Below, piece by piece: positions 1 to 8,400 of a stretch of DNA of 35,099 nt; the stretch's first letter is position 1; every line of letters starts with the position of its first letter. Source of the stretch: an uncultured Verrucomicrobia subdivision 3 bacterium. Its GTDB lineage: Bacteria; Verrucomicrobiota; Verrucomicrobiia; Limisphaerales; UBA11358. The notes below the pieces were generated by a model. It had not been told where the DNA came from and searched no databases. It saw nothing but the letters and a program-made list of their open reading frames with translations. The position numbers and the translations under genes were made by a program. The stretch is from positions 1 through 35,099 of the forward strand of contig CAIQKM010000122.1 of assembly GCA_903872345.1 (NCBI GenBank), given 5' to 3'.

Positions 1-34
1 GCAGATCCAGGCCGGCATAATAGGTCTTTTCCAT
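1..34 (-). CDS. N-terminal fragment of a gene cut by the window edge; possibly an IS110-type recombinase
   Basis: Reading leftwards from an ATG at 34-32 gives MEKTYYAGLDL, after which the window ends. An A-rich AAAGGAAA sits about 6 bases before the start and resembles a ribosome binding site, which is rare in this window. A short hydrophobic strand ending in G-L-D is how IS110-family recombinases begin, where the Asp is the first residue of the RuvC-like DEDD catalytic set. ROK-type sugar kinases start in a similar way, so the family is not settled by 11 residues. The sequence shows the start and the motif; the IS110 assignment is inference. Confidence 0.35.
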   Translation of the reverse strand, partial: MEKTYYAGLDL

Positions 35-441
35 TTGGTTTCCTTTCAGTTTTACGTCTGTTTATTTGAGAACTAACCAGAACGTTTTACTGGAAGGAAA
101 CCTCCCTTGACCAGCCACACTTAATGTTTATCAGGGTGAGGAGTCGAGATTCGAAAAAATTGATGCGAACATTCTGACAGAAAAACCGGTTTGATTCCGG
201 AAGACCCTATTTTAAATATCCGTTCTGAAAGACATTTTATTTTGCCGAAAAAGTCTCCTGAAGTCAGTGCCCGCGAAAACTCAATTTCAAACTTAATTCA
301 TCATTTTATGAAATTGGGTGTCAGAAATACGCAATCGGCATCATTAGAACTTTTGGATCCCGGCCCTCCTCGTTTGGCGAGGAGAGGGAGAAGAAACGCC
401 CGGCGCGCGAGGCTTGAATTTTTTGCCGCAATTCGCATCCT
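35..441. other. Non-coding stretch between the edge gene and the DUF559 gene
   Basis: About 400 bases without a convincing gene. The first 180 bases are richer in A and T than the rest of the window and contain short inverted repeats, such as CCAG...CTGG around 77-93 and a CCGG-rich one around 186-200. Bases 364-388 hold a palindromic repeat listed separately. If the edge gene is an IS110 recombinase, this would be its non-coding end, but I see no boundary that proves it. Confidence 0.4.
364..388. repeat. Palindromic repeat, copy 1 (left of DUF559 gene)
   Basis: CCCTCCTCG and CGAGGAGAGGG face each other across a TTTGG loop. The arms match except for a two-base deletion on the left. The following bases (AGAAGAAACGCC) match those after the copy at 890-917 (AGAAGGAAGCGTC), so the two are direct copies of one element in the same orientation. 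Confidence 0.7.
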
Positions 442-870
442 GTGCGCGTGAATCGCATCCAAACCGCGCGCCAGCTTCGTCACGACCAGACGGACGAGGA
501 ACGGGAGTTATGGCGCGCGTTGCGCGGTCAGCGGTTCGCGGGTTTCAAGTTCCGGCGGCAACATCCGGTCGGGGATTACATTTTGGATTTCTATTGCGCG
601 GCGGCGCGGCTGGCGGTGGAACTGGACGGTTTTCAGCACGGCTTGCCGGAAGGTATGGAGCATGATGCCGCCCGGGAAAAATTTCTGGCGGGGCAGGACA
701 TCGAAACGCTGCGTTTCTGGAATCGTCAGTGGCGGGAGAATCGCGAGGGCTGTCTGCTGGCCATCTGGGATGCGGTGCAACGCCGGTCCGGCTGCGTACG
801 GGTGATGGAGAATGTGGCCGCGCAACGGTTTGTGCCGCCGGATGAAAAGAGCATCAAACGGATTTTATAG
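442..870 (+). CDS. DUF559 domain protein, Vsr-like nuclease fold
   Basis: The 142-residue product carries the whole DUF559 signature: QTDEERELWRALR near residues 16-28, FAGFKFRRQHPVGDYILDFYC around 32-52, AVELDGFQH at 58-66 and ETLRFWNRQW around 88-97. The family is related to very-short-patch-repair endonucleases. D49 and E60-L-D62 are candidates for PD-(D/E)XK-type catalytic residues. The function in cells is not established for this family. The start is GTG at 442; a second GTG two codons later is equally possible and neither has a ribosome binding site. The residues after about 118 (SGCVRVMENVAAQRF...) form a tail beyond the usual domain end. It is convergent with hisC and lies between two copies of the same palindromic repeat. 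Confidence 0.85.
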   Translation: MRVNRIQTARQLRHDQTDEERELWRALRGQRFAGFKFRRQHPVGDYILDFYCAAARLAVELDGFQHGLPEGMEHDAAREKFLAGQDIETLRFWNRQWRENREGCLLAIWDAVQRRSGCVRVMENVAAQRFVPPDEKSIKRIL

Positions 871-889
871 TTTTGGCTCCTCACCCCAG

Positions 890-917
890 CCCTCTCCTCA
901 GTTGGGCGAGGAGAGGG
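890..917. repeat. Palindromic repeat, copy 2 (between DUF559 gene and hisC)
   Basis: A perfect 10-base stem, CCCTCTCCTC with GAGGAGAGGG, around an 8-base loop. It sits in the 58-base gap between two convergent genes, so it could act as a transcript end for both, but no T-run follows on either strand. It is preceded by CTCACCCCAG, which in inverted form (GGGGTGAGG) also flanks the related palindrome near 18030. Confidence 0.75.
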
Positions 918-928
918 AGAAGGAAGCG

Positions 929-2023
929 TCAGCCAGCCGCAAGCACCTGCTTCAGCACGTCCAGGCAGCGCTGATTTTCAGCGCGGGTGCCGATGGAGAT
1001 GCGAATCCATTCGGGAAGCTGATAGCCGTCCATGGGCCGGGCGATGACGCCGAGCTTTTGCATGGCTTCAAACACTTTGCGGCCCGAACCGGTGCGGATG
1101 AGGATGAAGTTCGCGTGGGAGGGCACGTATTCCAGTTTCAACAGGCGCAGTTCTTTCGCAAAAAAGTCGAGGCCGCTGAAATTATTCTGGCGGGTCTGGC
1201 GCACATGGGCGTCGTCATCCAGCGCGGCGAGCGCGGCGGTTTGGGCGAGCAGGTTGGTGTTGAACGGCTGCCGGATTTTTTCCAGGGCGGTGATAAGTTC
1301 CGGGGTGCCGACGGCGTAGCCGATGCGCAGGCCGGCGAGACCGTAAATCTTTGAGAAGGTGCGCATGAGCAGCAGGTTTTTGCGCGCGCCCAGGCGGATG
1401 AGGGGGATGAGATCCACCGGGTCTTCCAGAAATTCGATATAGGCCTCGTCCATCACCAGGAGGACGTCGTCCGGCACTTCGTTGACGAAGCGGATGAGTT
1501 CTTCGCGCTCGGCCAGCGTGCCGGTGGGGTTGTTCGGGTTCGCGACAAAGACGGCGCGGGTGCGCTTGTTGATTTCGCGCCGCATGGACGACAGGTCGTG
1601 GCCGAAATTTTTGGCAGGGACGGTGATGACTTCCGCGCCGCACATTTTGGCGACGATGGGATAGATGGCGAAACAGTATTGGGAAACGACGATGTTGGTG
1701 TCCGGCCCCAGCAGCGCGTGGCCGACGAATTCGATGATCTCGTTGGAACCGTTGCCGAGGATGAGGTGGCCGGTGTCCACGCCGAGTTTTTCGGCGAGTT
1801 TGCGTTTCAAGTAGAAGGCGTTGCCATCGGGATACAAGTTCACGCCGGCGATGGCCTTTTGCAGGGCGGCCTGCGCGAGGGGCGAGGGGCCGAACGGATT
1901 TTCGTTGGAGGCCACCTTGATGATGGTCTCGGCGGGCAGGCCGAGTTCGCGGGCGACTTCTTCGATGGGCCGGCCGGGCTGATAGACCGGCAACGTTTTG
2001 AGATAAGGACTGAGGGGCAGCAT
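929..2023 (-). CDS. hisC: Histidinol-phosphate aminotransferase
   Basis: A PLP-dependent fold-type I aminotransferase that converts imidazole-acetol phosphate and glutamate to histidinol phosphate in histidine synthesis. The 364 residues match the usual family length. Visible landmarks are SNENPFGPS (39-47), NPNNPTGT (162-169), MDEAY with D192 that contacts the PLP ring nitrogen, and RTFSKIYGLAGLRIGY (221-236), where K225 is the Schiff-base lysine. R341 in IRISIGT is the likely substrate-carboxylate arginine. The start is ATG at 2023. It follows the BioD-like/DRTGG gene by only 12 bases and so is probably the last gene of the pta operon; no other his gene is nearby. Related aminotransferases for Phe or Tyr share these motifs, so the substrate is likely but not proven. 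Confidence 0.92.
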   Translation of the reverse strand: MLPLSPYLKTLPVYQPGRPIEEVARELGLPAETIIKVASNENPFGPSPLAQAALQKAIAGVNLYPDGNAFYLKRKLAEKLGVDTGHLILGNGSNEIIEFVGHALLGPDTNIVVSQYCFAIYPIVAKMCGAEVITVPAKNFGHDLSSMRREINKRTRAVFVANPNNPTGTLAEREELIRFVNEVPDDVLLVMDEAYIEFLEDPVDLIPLIRLGARKNLLLMRTFSKIYGLAGLRIGYAVGTPELITALEKIRQPFNTNLLAQTAALAALDDDAHVRQTRQNNFSGLDFFAKELRLLKLEYVPSHANFILIRTGSGRKVFEAMQKLGVIARPMDGYQLPEWIRISIGTRAENQRCLDVLKQVLAAG

Positions 2024-2035
2024 GGTTAAAATGGT

Positions 2036-3130
2036 TCAGAGGGCATCCACGATTTTCTTCACGTTCACGTGGTTGGCGATGAGGTCGCGGATAACGGATA
2101 TTTTGGCGGCGTCGGCGGGGCGGGTCTTGACGGTGAGGTTGTGGACTTTGGAGGCGACCACATAGCTGTCCGCCTTGGCGAGGAGCACGGGGATGGGCAG
2201 GGTTTGCAGCGCCTTCATGATGGTGGCGCCGGGGCGGAGGCCGCCGGTGAGCACGATGCCGGCCATGTTTTCCAGACTGCCGGGCAGGGTCATGGCGCCG
2301 GCGGCGAGCAGGATGTCCTCGCGGTCGCCGGGCGTGATGAGCAGCACGCCGCGCTTGAAAAAGGGAATGGCATTCTGCGCGCCCATCGCGCCGACCACCA
2401 CGTCATCCACCAAGATTTGCAGCGTGGGCGGCGAATTCAGGAGCTCGGCGTGCAGTTCCTCGCGGATGAGATCCACCGTGGGATTGCACAGGATCTGCTG
2501 GTGCGGCAGGACGCCGAGGAGGTCCAACCCCTTGCGCTTCAGACCGCGCCGGACGAACTGGGTGATTTCCGGAATCTTTTCCGCCAGCACTTTGTTGATG
2601 ATCACGCCGATGATTTCCACGCCCTCTTTTTCAAAGAGCGCCTGGTTCAGGGAGACCTCATCAATCGGTTTGCCGATGCCGCCCTGCGACACAATGATGA
2701 CCTTGCACCCGAGGGTCTTGGCAACCTGGGCATTCGAGAGATCAAACACCGAACCGACGCCGGCGTGACCGGAGCCTTCGCACAGGACAAAATCTTTTTC
2801 CCACGCCACGCGGTCGAAGGAATCGTGAATTTTTTTGACGAGCTCCGCGTTGTTGGCGGACTGGAGGTATTTGCGCGTGAAGGCGGGTTCCACCGCAATC
2901 GGGCTCATGTCCACGAGCGGACAGTTCAGGCTGTAAACGGAATTCATCAGCACCGAATCCTCGTCAATCTTCTGCTCCTCAATCTCCACAAAGCGCTGGC
3001 CGACGGGCTTGATGTAGCCGATGCGCGGGAAATATTGCTGCAACGCGGCAATGAGGCCGAGCGACGTGGTGGTTTTGCCATCGTTCTGCCGGGTGGCGGC
3101 GATGAAAACGCGCGGGGTGGCCTGATTCAT
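2036..3130 (-). CDS. BioD-like P-loop protein with DRTGG domain (stand-alone equivalent of the Pta N-terminus)
   Basis: The 364 residues split into an N-terminal dethiobiotin-synthetase-like P-loop domain (about 5-215) and a C-terminal DRTGG domain (about 220-335). The P-loop reads ATRQNDGKTTTS at residues 12-23: the GKTT core is kept but the usual leading glycine is not. CEGSGHAGVGSVFDLSNA (117-134) and IIGVIINKV (173-181) fit this fold. The DRTGG part contains RGVLLITPGDREDILLAA (260-277). In enterobacterial phosphotransacetylases these two domains are fused in front of the catalytic domain and regulate it. Here they are a separate gene 56 bases downstream of pta. I infer a regulatory or partner role for Pta; nothing in the sequence shows an enzyme activity. 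Confidence 0.85.
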   Translation of the reverse strand: MNQATPRVFIAATRQNDGKTTTSLGLIAALQQYFPRIGYIKPVGQRFVEIEEQKIDEDSVLMNSVYSLNCPLVDMSPIAVEPAFTRKYLQSANNAELVKKIHDSFDRVAWEKDFVLCEGSGHAGVGSVFDLSNAQVAKTLGCKVIIVSQGGIGKPIDEVSLNQALFEKEGVEIIGVIINKVLAEKIPEITQFVRRGLKRKGLDLLGVLPHQQILCNPTVDLIREELHAELLNSPPTLQILVDDVVVGAMGAQNAIPFFKRGVLLITPGDREDILLAAGAMTLPGSLENMAGIVLTGGLRPGATIMKALQTLPIPVLLAKADSYVVASKVHNLTVKTRPADAAKISVIRDLIANHVNVKKIVDAL

Positions 3131-3186
3131 GAGTTCTGTAAGTTCAAGTTTTGGAACTGGAGGCGTGCCGGCGGAGACCGCCGGGT

Positions 3187-4239
3187 TTATTCGCCCGGCA
3201 GATGCGCATCCGCACCGGGATAAAGCTTCAGATAGTCGGTCGCCTGCACGCCGATGATGGAGGCCACGCCGAGGATGTCGTGCGCGCTGGAGCCGCGCGA
3301 TACATCGGCGGCGGGGCGGTTCAGGCCGAGCAAAATCTGGCCGTAGGCATTGGCGCGGCCGACCAGGGAAACCATCTTGCTGGCAATGTTGCCGGAATTG
3401 AGGTCGGGGAAAATGAGCACGTTCGCCCGGCCGGCGACCTTGCTGTCGGACAACTTGCGGGAGGCAACCTCGGGTACGAGCGCGGCGTCCACTTGCAATT
3501 CGCCGTCGAAATCGGCCTCGATGTTCAGCAACTCGGCTTTGCGGCGGGCCTGGGCGGTGGCGGCCTGCATCTTGCCGATGGAAGGATGGGAGGCGCTGCC
3601 CTTGGTGGAGAAGGAAAGCATGGCCACGCGGGGGCGCACGCCAAGCATGTGCCGGGCGAGGCGGGCGGTGGAAATGGCGATGTCCGCGAGCTGATCCACG
3701 TTGGGTTCGGGAATCACGCCGCAGTCGGCCATGAACAGCACGCCGTTTTCACCAATGCGCGTGTCTTCCACTTCCATGACCATGCAACTGGAAACCACGT
3801 TGATGTCCGGCGCGGGCCGGACGATCTGAAACAGCGGCCGGAGCACGCTGCCCGTAATGTGGGAGGCGCCGGAGACCAGGCCGTCGGCCTGATGCATGGC
3901 CAGCATCATGGCCCCGTAGAAATTGGGTTGCAGCATCGCTTCCTTCGCCTCGGTGGCGCGCAGGCCGCGTTCCTTGCGGAGGCGGTAGAGACGGTTGGCA
4001 AAGTTTTCCAGATCCTCGCTCGTGGCGGGATTAATGATGCGGATGCCTTCGATGGAAATCTTCAGCGAATCGGCAACCTTGTGAATTTCGGCGGGATCGC
4101 CGAGCACAATGGGTGCGCCCAGGCGCAGCGCGGCAAACTGCCGGGCGGCCTGCAAGATCCGCGGCTCGCAGCCTTCGGGGAAAACCACCCGCTTGGGGTG
4201 ACGCTGGAGCTTCTCGATGACATTGCCAATGAAACGCAT
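3187..4239 (-). CDS. pta: Phosphate acetyltransferase (catalytic domain only)
   Basis: Interconverts acetyl-CoA plus phosphate and acetyl phosphate plus CoA in the cytoplasm. The 350-residue product is the short form consisting of the PTA/PTB catalytic domain alone. Typical motifs are VVFPEG (18-23), ADGLVSGASHITGSVLRP (118-135), FMADCGVIPEP (169-179), SFSTKGSASHP (209-219), DGELQVDAALVP (245-256) and FPDLNSGNIASKM (277-289), which together build the CoA and phosphate site. The ATG at 4239 gives the expected family start. It is the first gene of a minus-strand operon with the DRTGG protein and hisC. No acetate kinase gene is visible in the window. A phosphate butyryltransferase would share parts of this pattern, but the motif set favours Pta. 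Confidence 0.93.
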   Translation of the reverse strand: MRFIGNVIEKLQRHPKRVVFPEGCEPRILQAARQFAALRLGAPIVLGDPAEIHKVADSLKISIEGIRIINPATSEDLENFANRLYRLRKERGLRATEAKEAMLQPNFYGAMMLAMHQADGLVSGASHITGSVLRPLFQIVRPAPDINVVSSCMVMEVEDTRIGENGVLFMADCGVIPEPNVDQLADIAISTARLARHMLGVRPRVAMLSFSTKGSASHPSIGKMQAATAQARRKAELLNIEADFDGELQVDAALVPEVASRKLSDSKVAGRANVLIFPDLNSGNIASKMVSLVGRANAYGQILLGLNRPAADVSRGSSAHDILGVASIIGVQATDYLKLYPGADAHLPGE

Positions 4240-4421
4240 GGCCCTAAATTAAACCCCGCCGCCGGTTTCGCAAAACAATTCTCCGGGGGAAATTTTGGAG
4301 GATTGGGTTTAACCACGGATGCGCACGGATTGGGAAAGGTGAGGCGAGACACTAATTTTACGAATAGGCACGAATTGCAGGGGAATTGTGTAGGGATGGT
4401 GAATTGGATGAGCCATGGACT

Positions 4422-4664
4422 TCATCGGCTTGATGTTGCACTTATAGAAATAAACAGAAGAAAAACAAGCACATAGCACACCAAGAACAGCCAGCAGAGG
4501 AAATACCCGACTGCTGCAGTTGGCGTAAACGGACGAAATTGCTTGCTGAAAACCAACCCTGGAACTGCCGTAAAAGGCCCAAGCAAAAATGATAATAGAC
4601 CGAGCGCAAGCAAACCCGCCCCGTTCGGTTTTACTGCCTCTTGTGTTTGATTTTGTGCGCTCAT
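4422..4664 (-). CDS. Small predicted membrane protein, two hydrophobic segments
   Basis: From ATG at 4664 the 80-residue product begins MSAQNQTQEAVKPNGAG, followed by two hydrophobic stretches: GLLALGLLSFLLGPFTAVPGL (about 17-37) and a longer one around YFLCWLFLVCYVLVFLLFIS (about 54-73). A polar N-terminus with an N-G pair before a hydrophobic segment resembles the layout of DUF4190-type small membrane proteins, but the match is too weak to name it. An upstream in-frame ATG at 4724 would add 20 residues that look unlike a leader. The region has lower GC than the flanking operons. No partner gene is evident. Confidence 0.45.
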   Translation of the reverse strand: MSAQNQTQEAVKPNGAGLLALGLLSFLLGPFTAVPGLVFSKQFRPFTPTAAVGYFLCWLFLVCYVLVFLLFISISATSSR

Positions 4665-5414
4665 ATATATTAAAAAATCGCCGTGATCCGGCAAACAGTC
4701 AGCCACATTGTTCCGAACCATCACTACTATTTTTGTTCGCCTATGAATCTATTTTATTTCTTGTCAATAAATGCGTTAAGCAAAGCGTCGTGTGTTTTGC
4801 AGTCATGCCAATGCAGCAAGTTTAGCCGGATTACCGAAACATTTCGCACCCAAGTAAAAGCCTCGGTAGAAAGCGCTGTTTCATTTGGTTTGCCGGTTCA
4901 AGGAAATGTTGGCGCGATAAGCGGAGGCGGATTTAGATTCGAGTCAAAGGGGCGTTTTTTCAGGGGAAAAACCATTTGTCATCATGAATTATTCAAATCT
5001 ATCTAAAATTTATCTCACACATATGTGGTATTCCAAGGTTTGGAATCTTGTGTTTATATAGTTTATTAGTAGCACTTTTCACCTGCCGTTCATGAGGGGA
5101 AAAATTGCGGCGCATTAGCTGTTCAAATTTATCCAAACATGGGCATTGTGACCAATTCCTTTGGCACCCTGGCAATCCAGGGAACGATCCCGTCCCCGCT
5201 GGGGGGCATAAAAACCCGCCGGCATACTTTTAATACCCCAATTGCTGCCAGCGCGTTCGGCACCAGATCGCCGGGCGGCCGGCTGGCGGTGGCGTTGAGT
5301 CATCGCGCCACCATTGATTTCAGCGGGAACCGTAAACAACCAAACCAAACAAACCCGGCAACCACTAGCCTCACGGAGCCGATAGCATGAAACCCAGTAA
5401 GCAAAACAGTTCCT
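4665..5414. other. AT-rich intergenic stretch before the kelch/LamG gene
   Basis: About 750 bases, AT-rich up to about 5110 and GC-rich after that. One possible short reading frame (4743-5006) is listed with low confidence. The rest has no recognisable gene or RNA. A short upstream reading frame begins at 5387 (see the entry there). Confidence 0.4.
4743..5006 (+). CDS. Possible short ORF of unknown function
   Basis: An 87-residue frame starting at ATG 4743 (MNLFYFLSINALSKASC...) and ending ...KTICHHELFKSI. The middle (VESAVSFGLPVQGNVGAISGGGFRFESKGRF) has a plausible protein-like composition, but there is no ribosome binding site, no known motif and no clear signal peptide. It lies in AT-rich DNA opposite in direction to the small membrane protein gene. 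It may well be chance. Confidence 0.2.
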   Translation: MNLFYFLSINALSKASCVLQSCQCSKFSRITETFRTQVKASVESAVSFGLPVQGNVGAISGGGFRFESKGRFFRGKTICHHELFKSI

Positions 5415-5464
5415 ATGAAATCAAAAACATCCCTTGCCTTACCCCGCACATGTCCGCACTTTGA
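5387..5464 (+). CDS. Possible 25-codon upstream ORF overlapping the kelch/LamG gene start
   Basis: ATG at 5387 opens a 25-residue frame (MKPSKQNSSYEIKNIP...) that stops at 5464, 50 bases inside the next gene in a different frame. An ACGGAG sequence 8 bases upstream (5373-5378) is a better ribosome-binding candidate than anything before the large gene's ATG at 5415. It could couple translation of the two frames or be chance. Confidence 0.2.
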   Translation: MKPSKQNSSYEIKNIPCLTPHMSAL

Positions 5465-8400
5465 ACAACCCGTCCCCCGCCCCGGACGCCACCTATTGGC
5501 CGGCTTTCAACTCGCCCTGGCCGGCCTGCTGTTGACCATTGCACTGCTGGCCAGTCCACCACCCGTTTCGGCGGCGGGAACCTGGTCGACCCTCGCCAAT
5601 CAGGCGCCGGGCGGAGTCGCCCTGATGATCCTGCTCCCGGACGGTACGGTCATGGGTCAGAACGGTACCGCCTGGTACAAGTTGACCCCCGACAGCAACG
5701 GCCATTATGTGAATGGCACCTGGACAACCCTCGCGTCCATGCATGATACCCGCACCTATTATCAGTCCCAAATATTGACGGATGGGCGGCTGTTTGTCTC
5801 AGGCGGCGAGTATGGCTCCGGCGGCACCAACTGCGAGACGTATGATCCCCAGAGCAACACCTGGACCCAGCAGCCGCAACCCGGTCTGAATCTCATTGAT
5901 TCCGAGGCCGTAACCTTGCCCAATGGAAATGTGATGGTGGCGTCGCTCTCCACCGGTCAGCCCTGCCTGGTCTATGATATTGTGGCCAATACTTGGTCCG
6001 ATGGCGCGACCAGCCTGGATGGCCAGGATGAAGCCGCCTGGGTGAAACTGAGCGATGGCAGTGTCCTGACTATTGACCCGTTTGGGACAAATACCGAACG
6101 ATATATTCCATCGCTTAACCGCTGGATTGCCGACAGCCCGGTGCCGGTGACAATGTACGGTTATGGCGGCGAATTGGGCGCCGGATTTTTGCTTCCCAAT
6201 GGCAATGTGTTTTACATTGGCGCCACCAACCATACAGCCATCTACACCCCTACGGGAACGACCAATGCCGGCACGTGGACGGCGGGAGCGACGATTCCGA
6301 ACAACCTGGGCGCGGTGGATTCCTCGGCGGCCATGCTATTTAACGGCAAGGTCCTTTGCGCCCTGGGGACGGACACCAATTTTGGTTCGACCACTTACTT
6401 CTACGAATACAACTACGTCTCCAACTCATTTACCCAAGTGAGCAGCCCGACGGGCGGCACGAGCGCCGCGATCATTCCCTATGGCACCCAAATGCTGGAT
6501 CTTCCCGATGGCACCGTACTCTTTTCCTACGGCAACGCCCAGGTTTACAGCTATCAACCTGACGGTTCGCCGGTAACAAACGGCGTCCCCACCATCGCCA
6601 ATGTGATTGTGAACAATGACGGGTCCTATGCCATCTTTGGCAAGCTGCTTAACGGGATCTCCCAAGGGGCGGCCTATGGCGACGACAAGCAAATGGACAC
6701 CGGGCGTCCCATTGCTTACATCACGAATTCGGCCGGCCACGTCCAGTTTTGCCGAACCTATAATTGGAGCACTTGCAATGTGGCCACGGGCACCAACATG
6801 CTGAGCACCTCCCTGGCGCTGCCCTCCGGACTGGCGTCCGGAACCTACTCGCTGGTGGTCTCCGCCAACGGCATCAAGTCGGCGCCGTATTCGTTCACGG
6901 TTGGATCGGTCTCGCATCCCGCCGCCCCCACCAGCCTGGCCGCCAGCGGCACCTTGGGCGTGGTTAACCTGACCTGGACCCAGTCCACCAACACCGGCAT
7001 TGCCTACAACCGGATTTACCGTTCCATTAGCGGCAGCGGTGGACCTTACAATTTGCTGGCCACGGTGCCGGCCACCACGGCCTATGCGGACACCTCGGTG
7101 ACGGGTGAAAACACCTATTACTACGAAGTAAGCGCCATCAACGGGACGGCCGAAAGCGCCTTATCCAATGCCGCCGGTGCGGCGGCGCAGTTCGCCCCGA
7201 CCGGCTTTTGGAAATTTGACGATGGCAGCGGTACGGTGGCCACCGATGCTTCGGGTAACGGCTACAATGGCACGGTCAGCGGCACCGGCGCCGCCTGGGT
7301 GACGGGCTACTCCGGGGAAGCGCTCCAGTTCAACGGAGCGAGCAACTGGGTGGCCTTTGGCACCGGACCTTCGGTGAGCGGGGATAATAATTACACCGTG
7401 GCGGCCTGGATCAAGACCACGGCCACGGCCCAGGGCGTGATCATTCAGCAACGCGACGCCGGATACAACGGCGAATATCAGTTCTCGGTGAATGCCAGCG
7501 GCACTTTGCAATTTTATGCCTATGGCAGCATCGGCTACCAGTTTAACCTTGCCACCACCCAAACCGTCAACGACGGCGGGTGGCATTATGTGACGGCGGT
7601 GCGCAGCGGATTGACCGGCAGCATTTATATTGATGGCACGCTGGCAATCTCAACCAATGGCACGGCCGTGGCGAGCCTGGATAGCACCATCGGCACGTAT
7701 GTGGCGCGGGATGTCCGGGACAACACCCTCAACTTCAACGGCGTCATTGATGAGGTGCGGCTGTACAACACGGCGGGCTTGAGTGCCACGGATGTGCAAA
7801 ACCTGTACCGCAGCTACTTCTCGCCGCCGCCGGCGCCCACCGGCCTGACCGCCACCGGCAGCAACGCGGCGGTCTATTTGGCCTGGACCCAATCCACGGG
7901 CACCAACCTGACCCAAAACAAGGTTTACCGGTCCACGACCGGCAGTGGCGGAACGTATAGTCTGCTGGCCACGCTGTCGCCCACGACCAGTTACGTCGAC
8001 ACCGCCGTGGTAAATGGCAGCACTTACTACTATTCGGTCACGGCGGTCAACGTTATCGGCGAAAGTGCGCTTTCGGCTTATGCCGGCGCCACGCCCCGGC
8101 TGCCGTTGCCGGCGGCGACCGGCAACTGGCATTTCAACGATGGCAGTGGCACGGTGGCCACGGATTCCTCGGGCCATGGTTATAACGGCACGCTCTCCGG
8201 CAGCGGAGCGACGTGGGTGACGGGGCGATCCGGCACTGCCATTCAGTTCAATGGCGCGAGCAACTGGGTGACCTTTGGCACGGGCCCCTCGGTATCCGGC
8301 ACGAACAGTTTCACCGTGGCGGCCTGGATCAAGACCTCGGCCACCACCCAAGGAACCATCATGCAGCAGCGCGATGCTGCGGGTTTCAACGGCGAATATC

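Noticed and set aside
4315..4375. Sequence like 'ACCACGGATGCGCACGGATT' considered as a regulatory repeat
   Set aside because: Similar strings are scattered in many bacterial intergenic regions; I see only one copy here and cannot support a function.
5115..5348. Open frame of 77 codons on the minus strand upstream of the kelch gene
   Set aside because: Composition is random-like and Gly/Arg-rich, with no start signal or motif.
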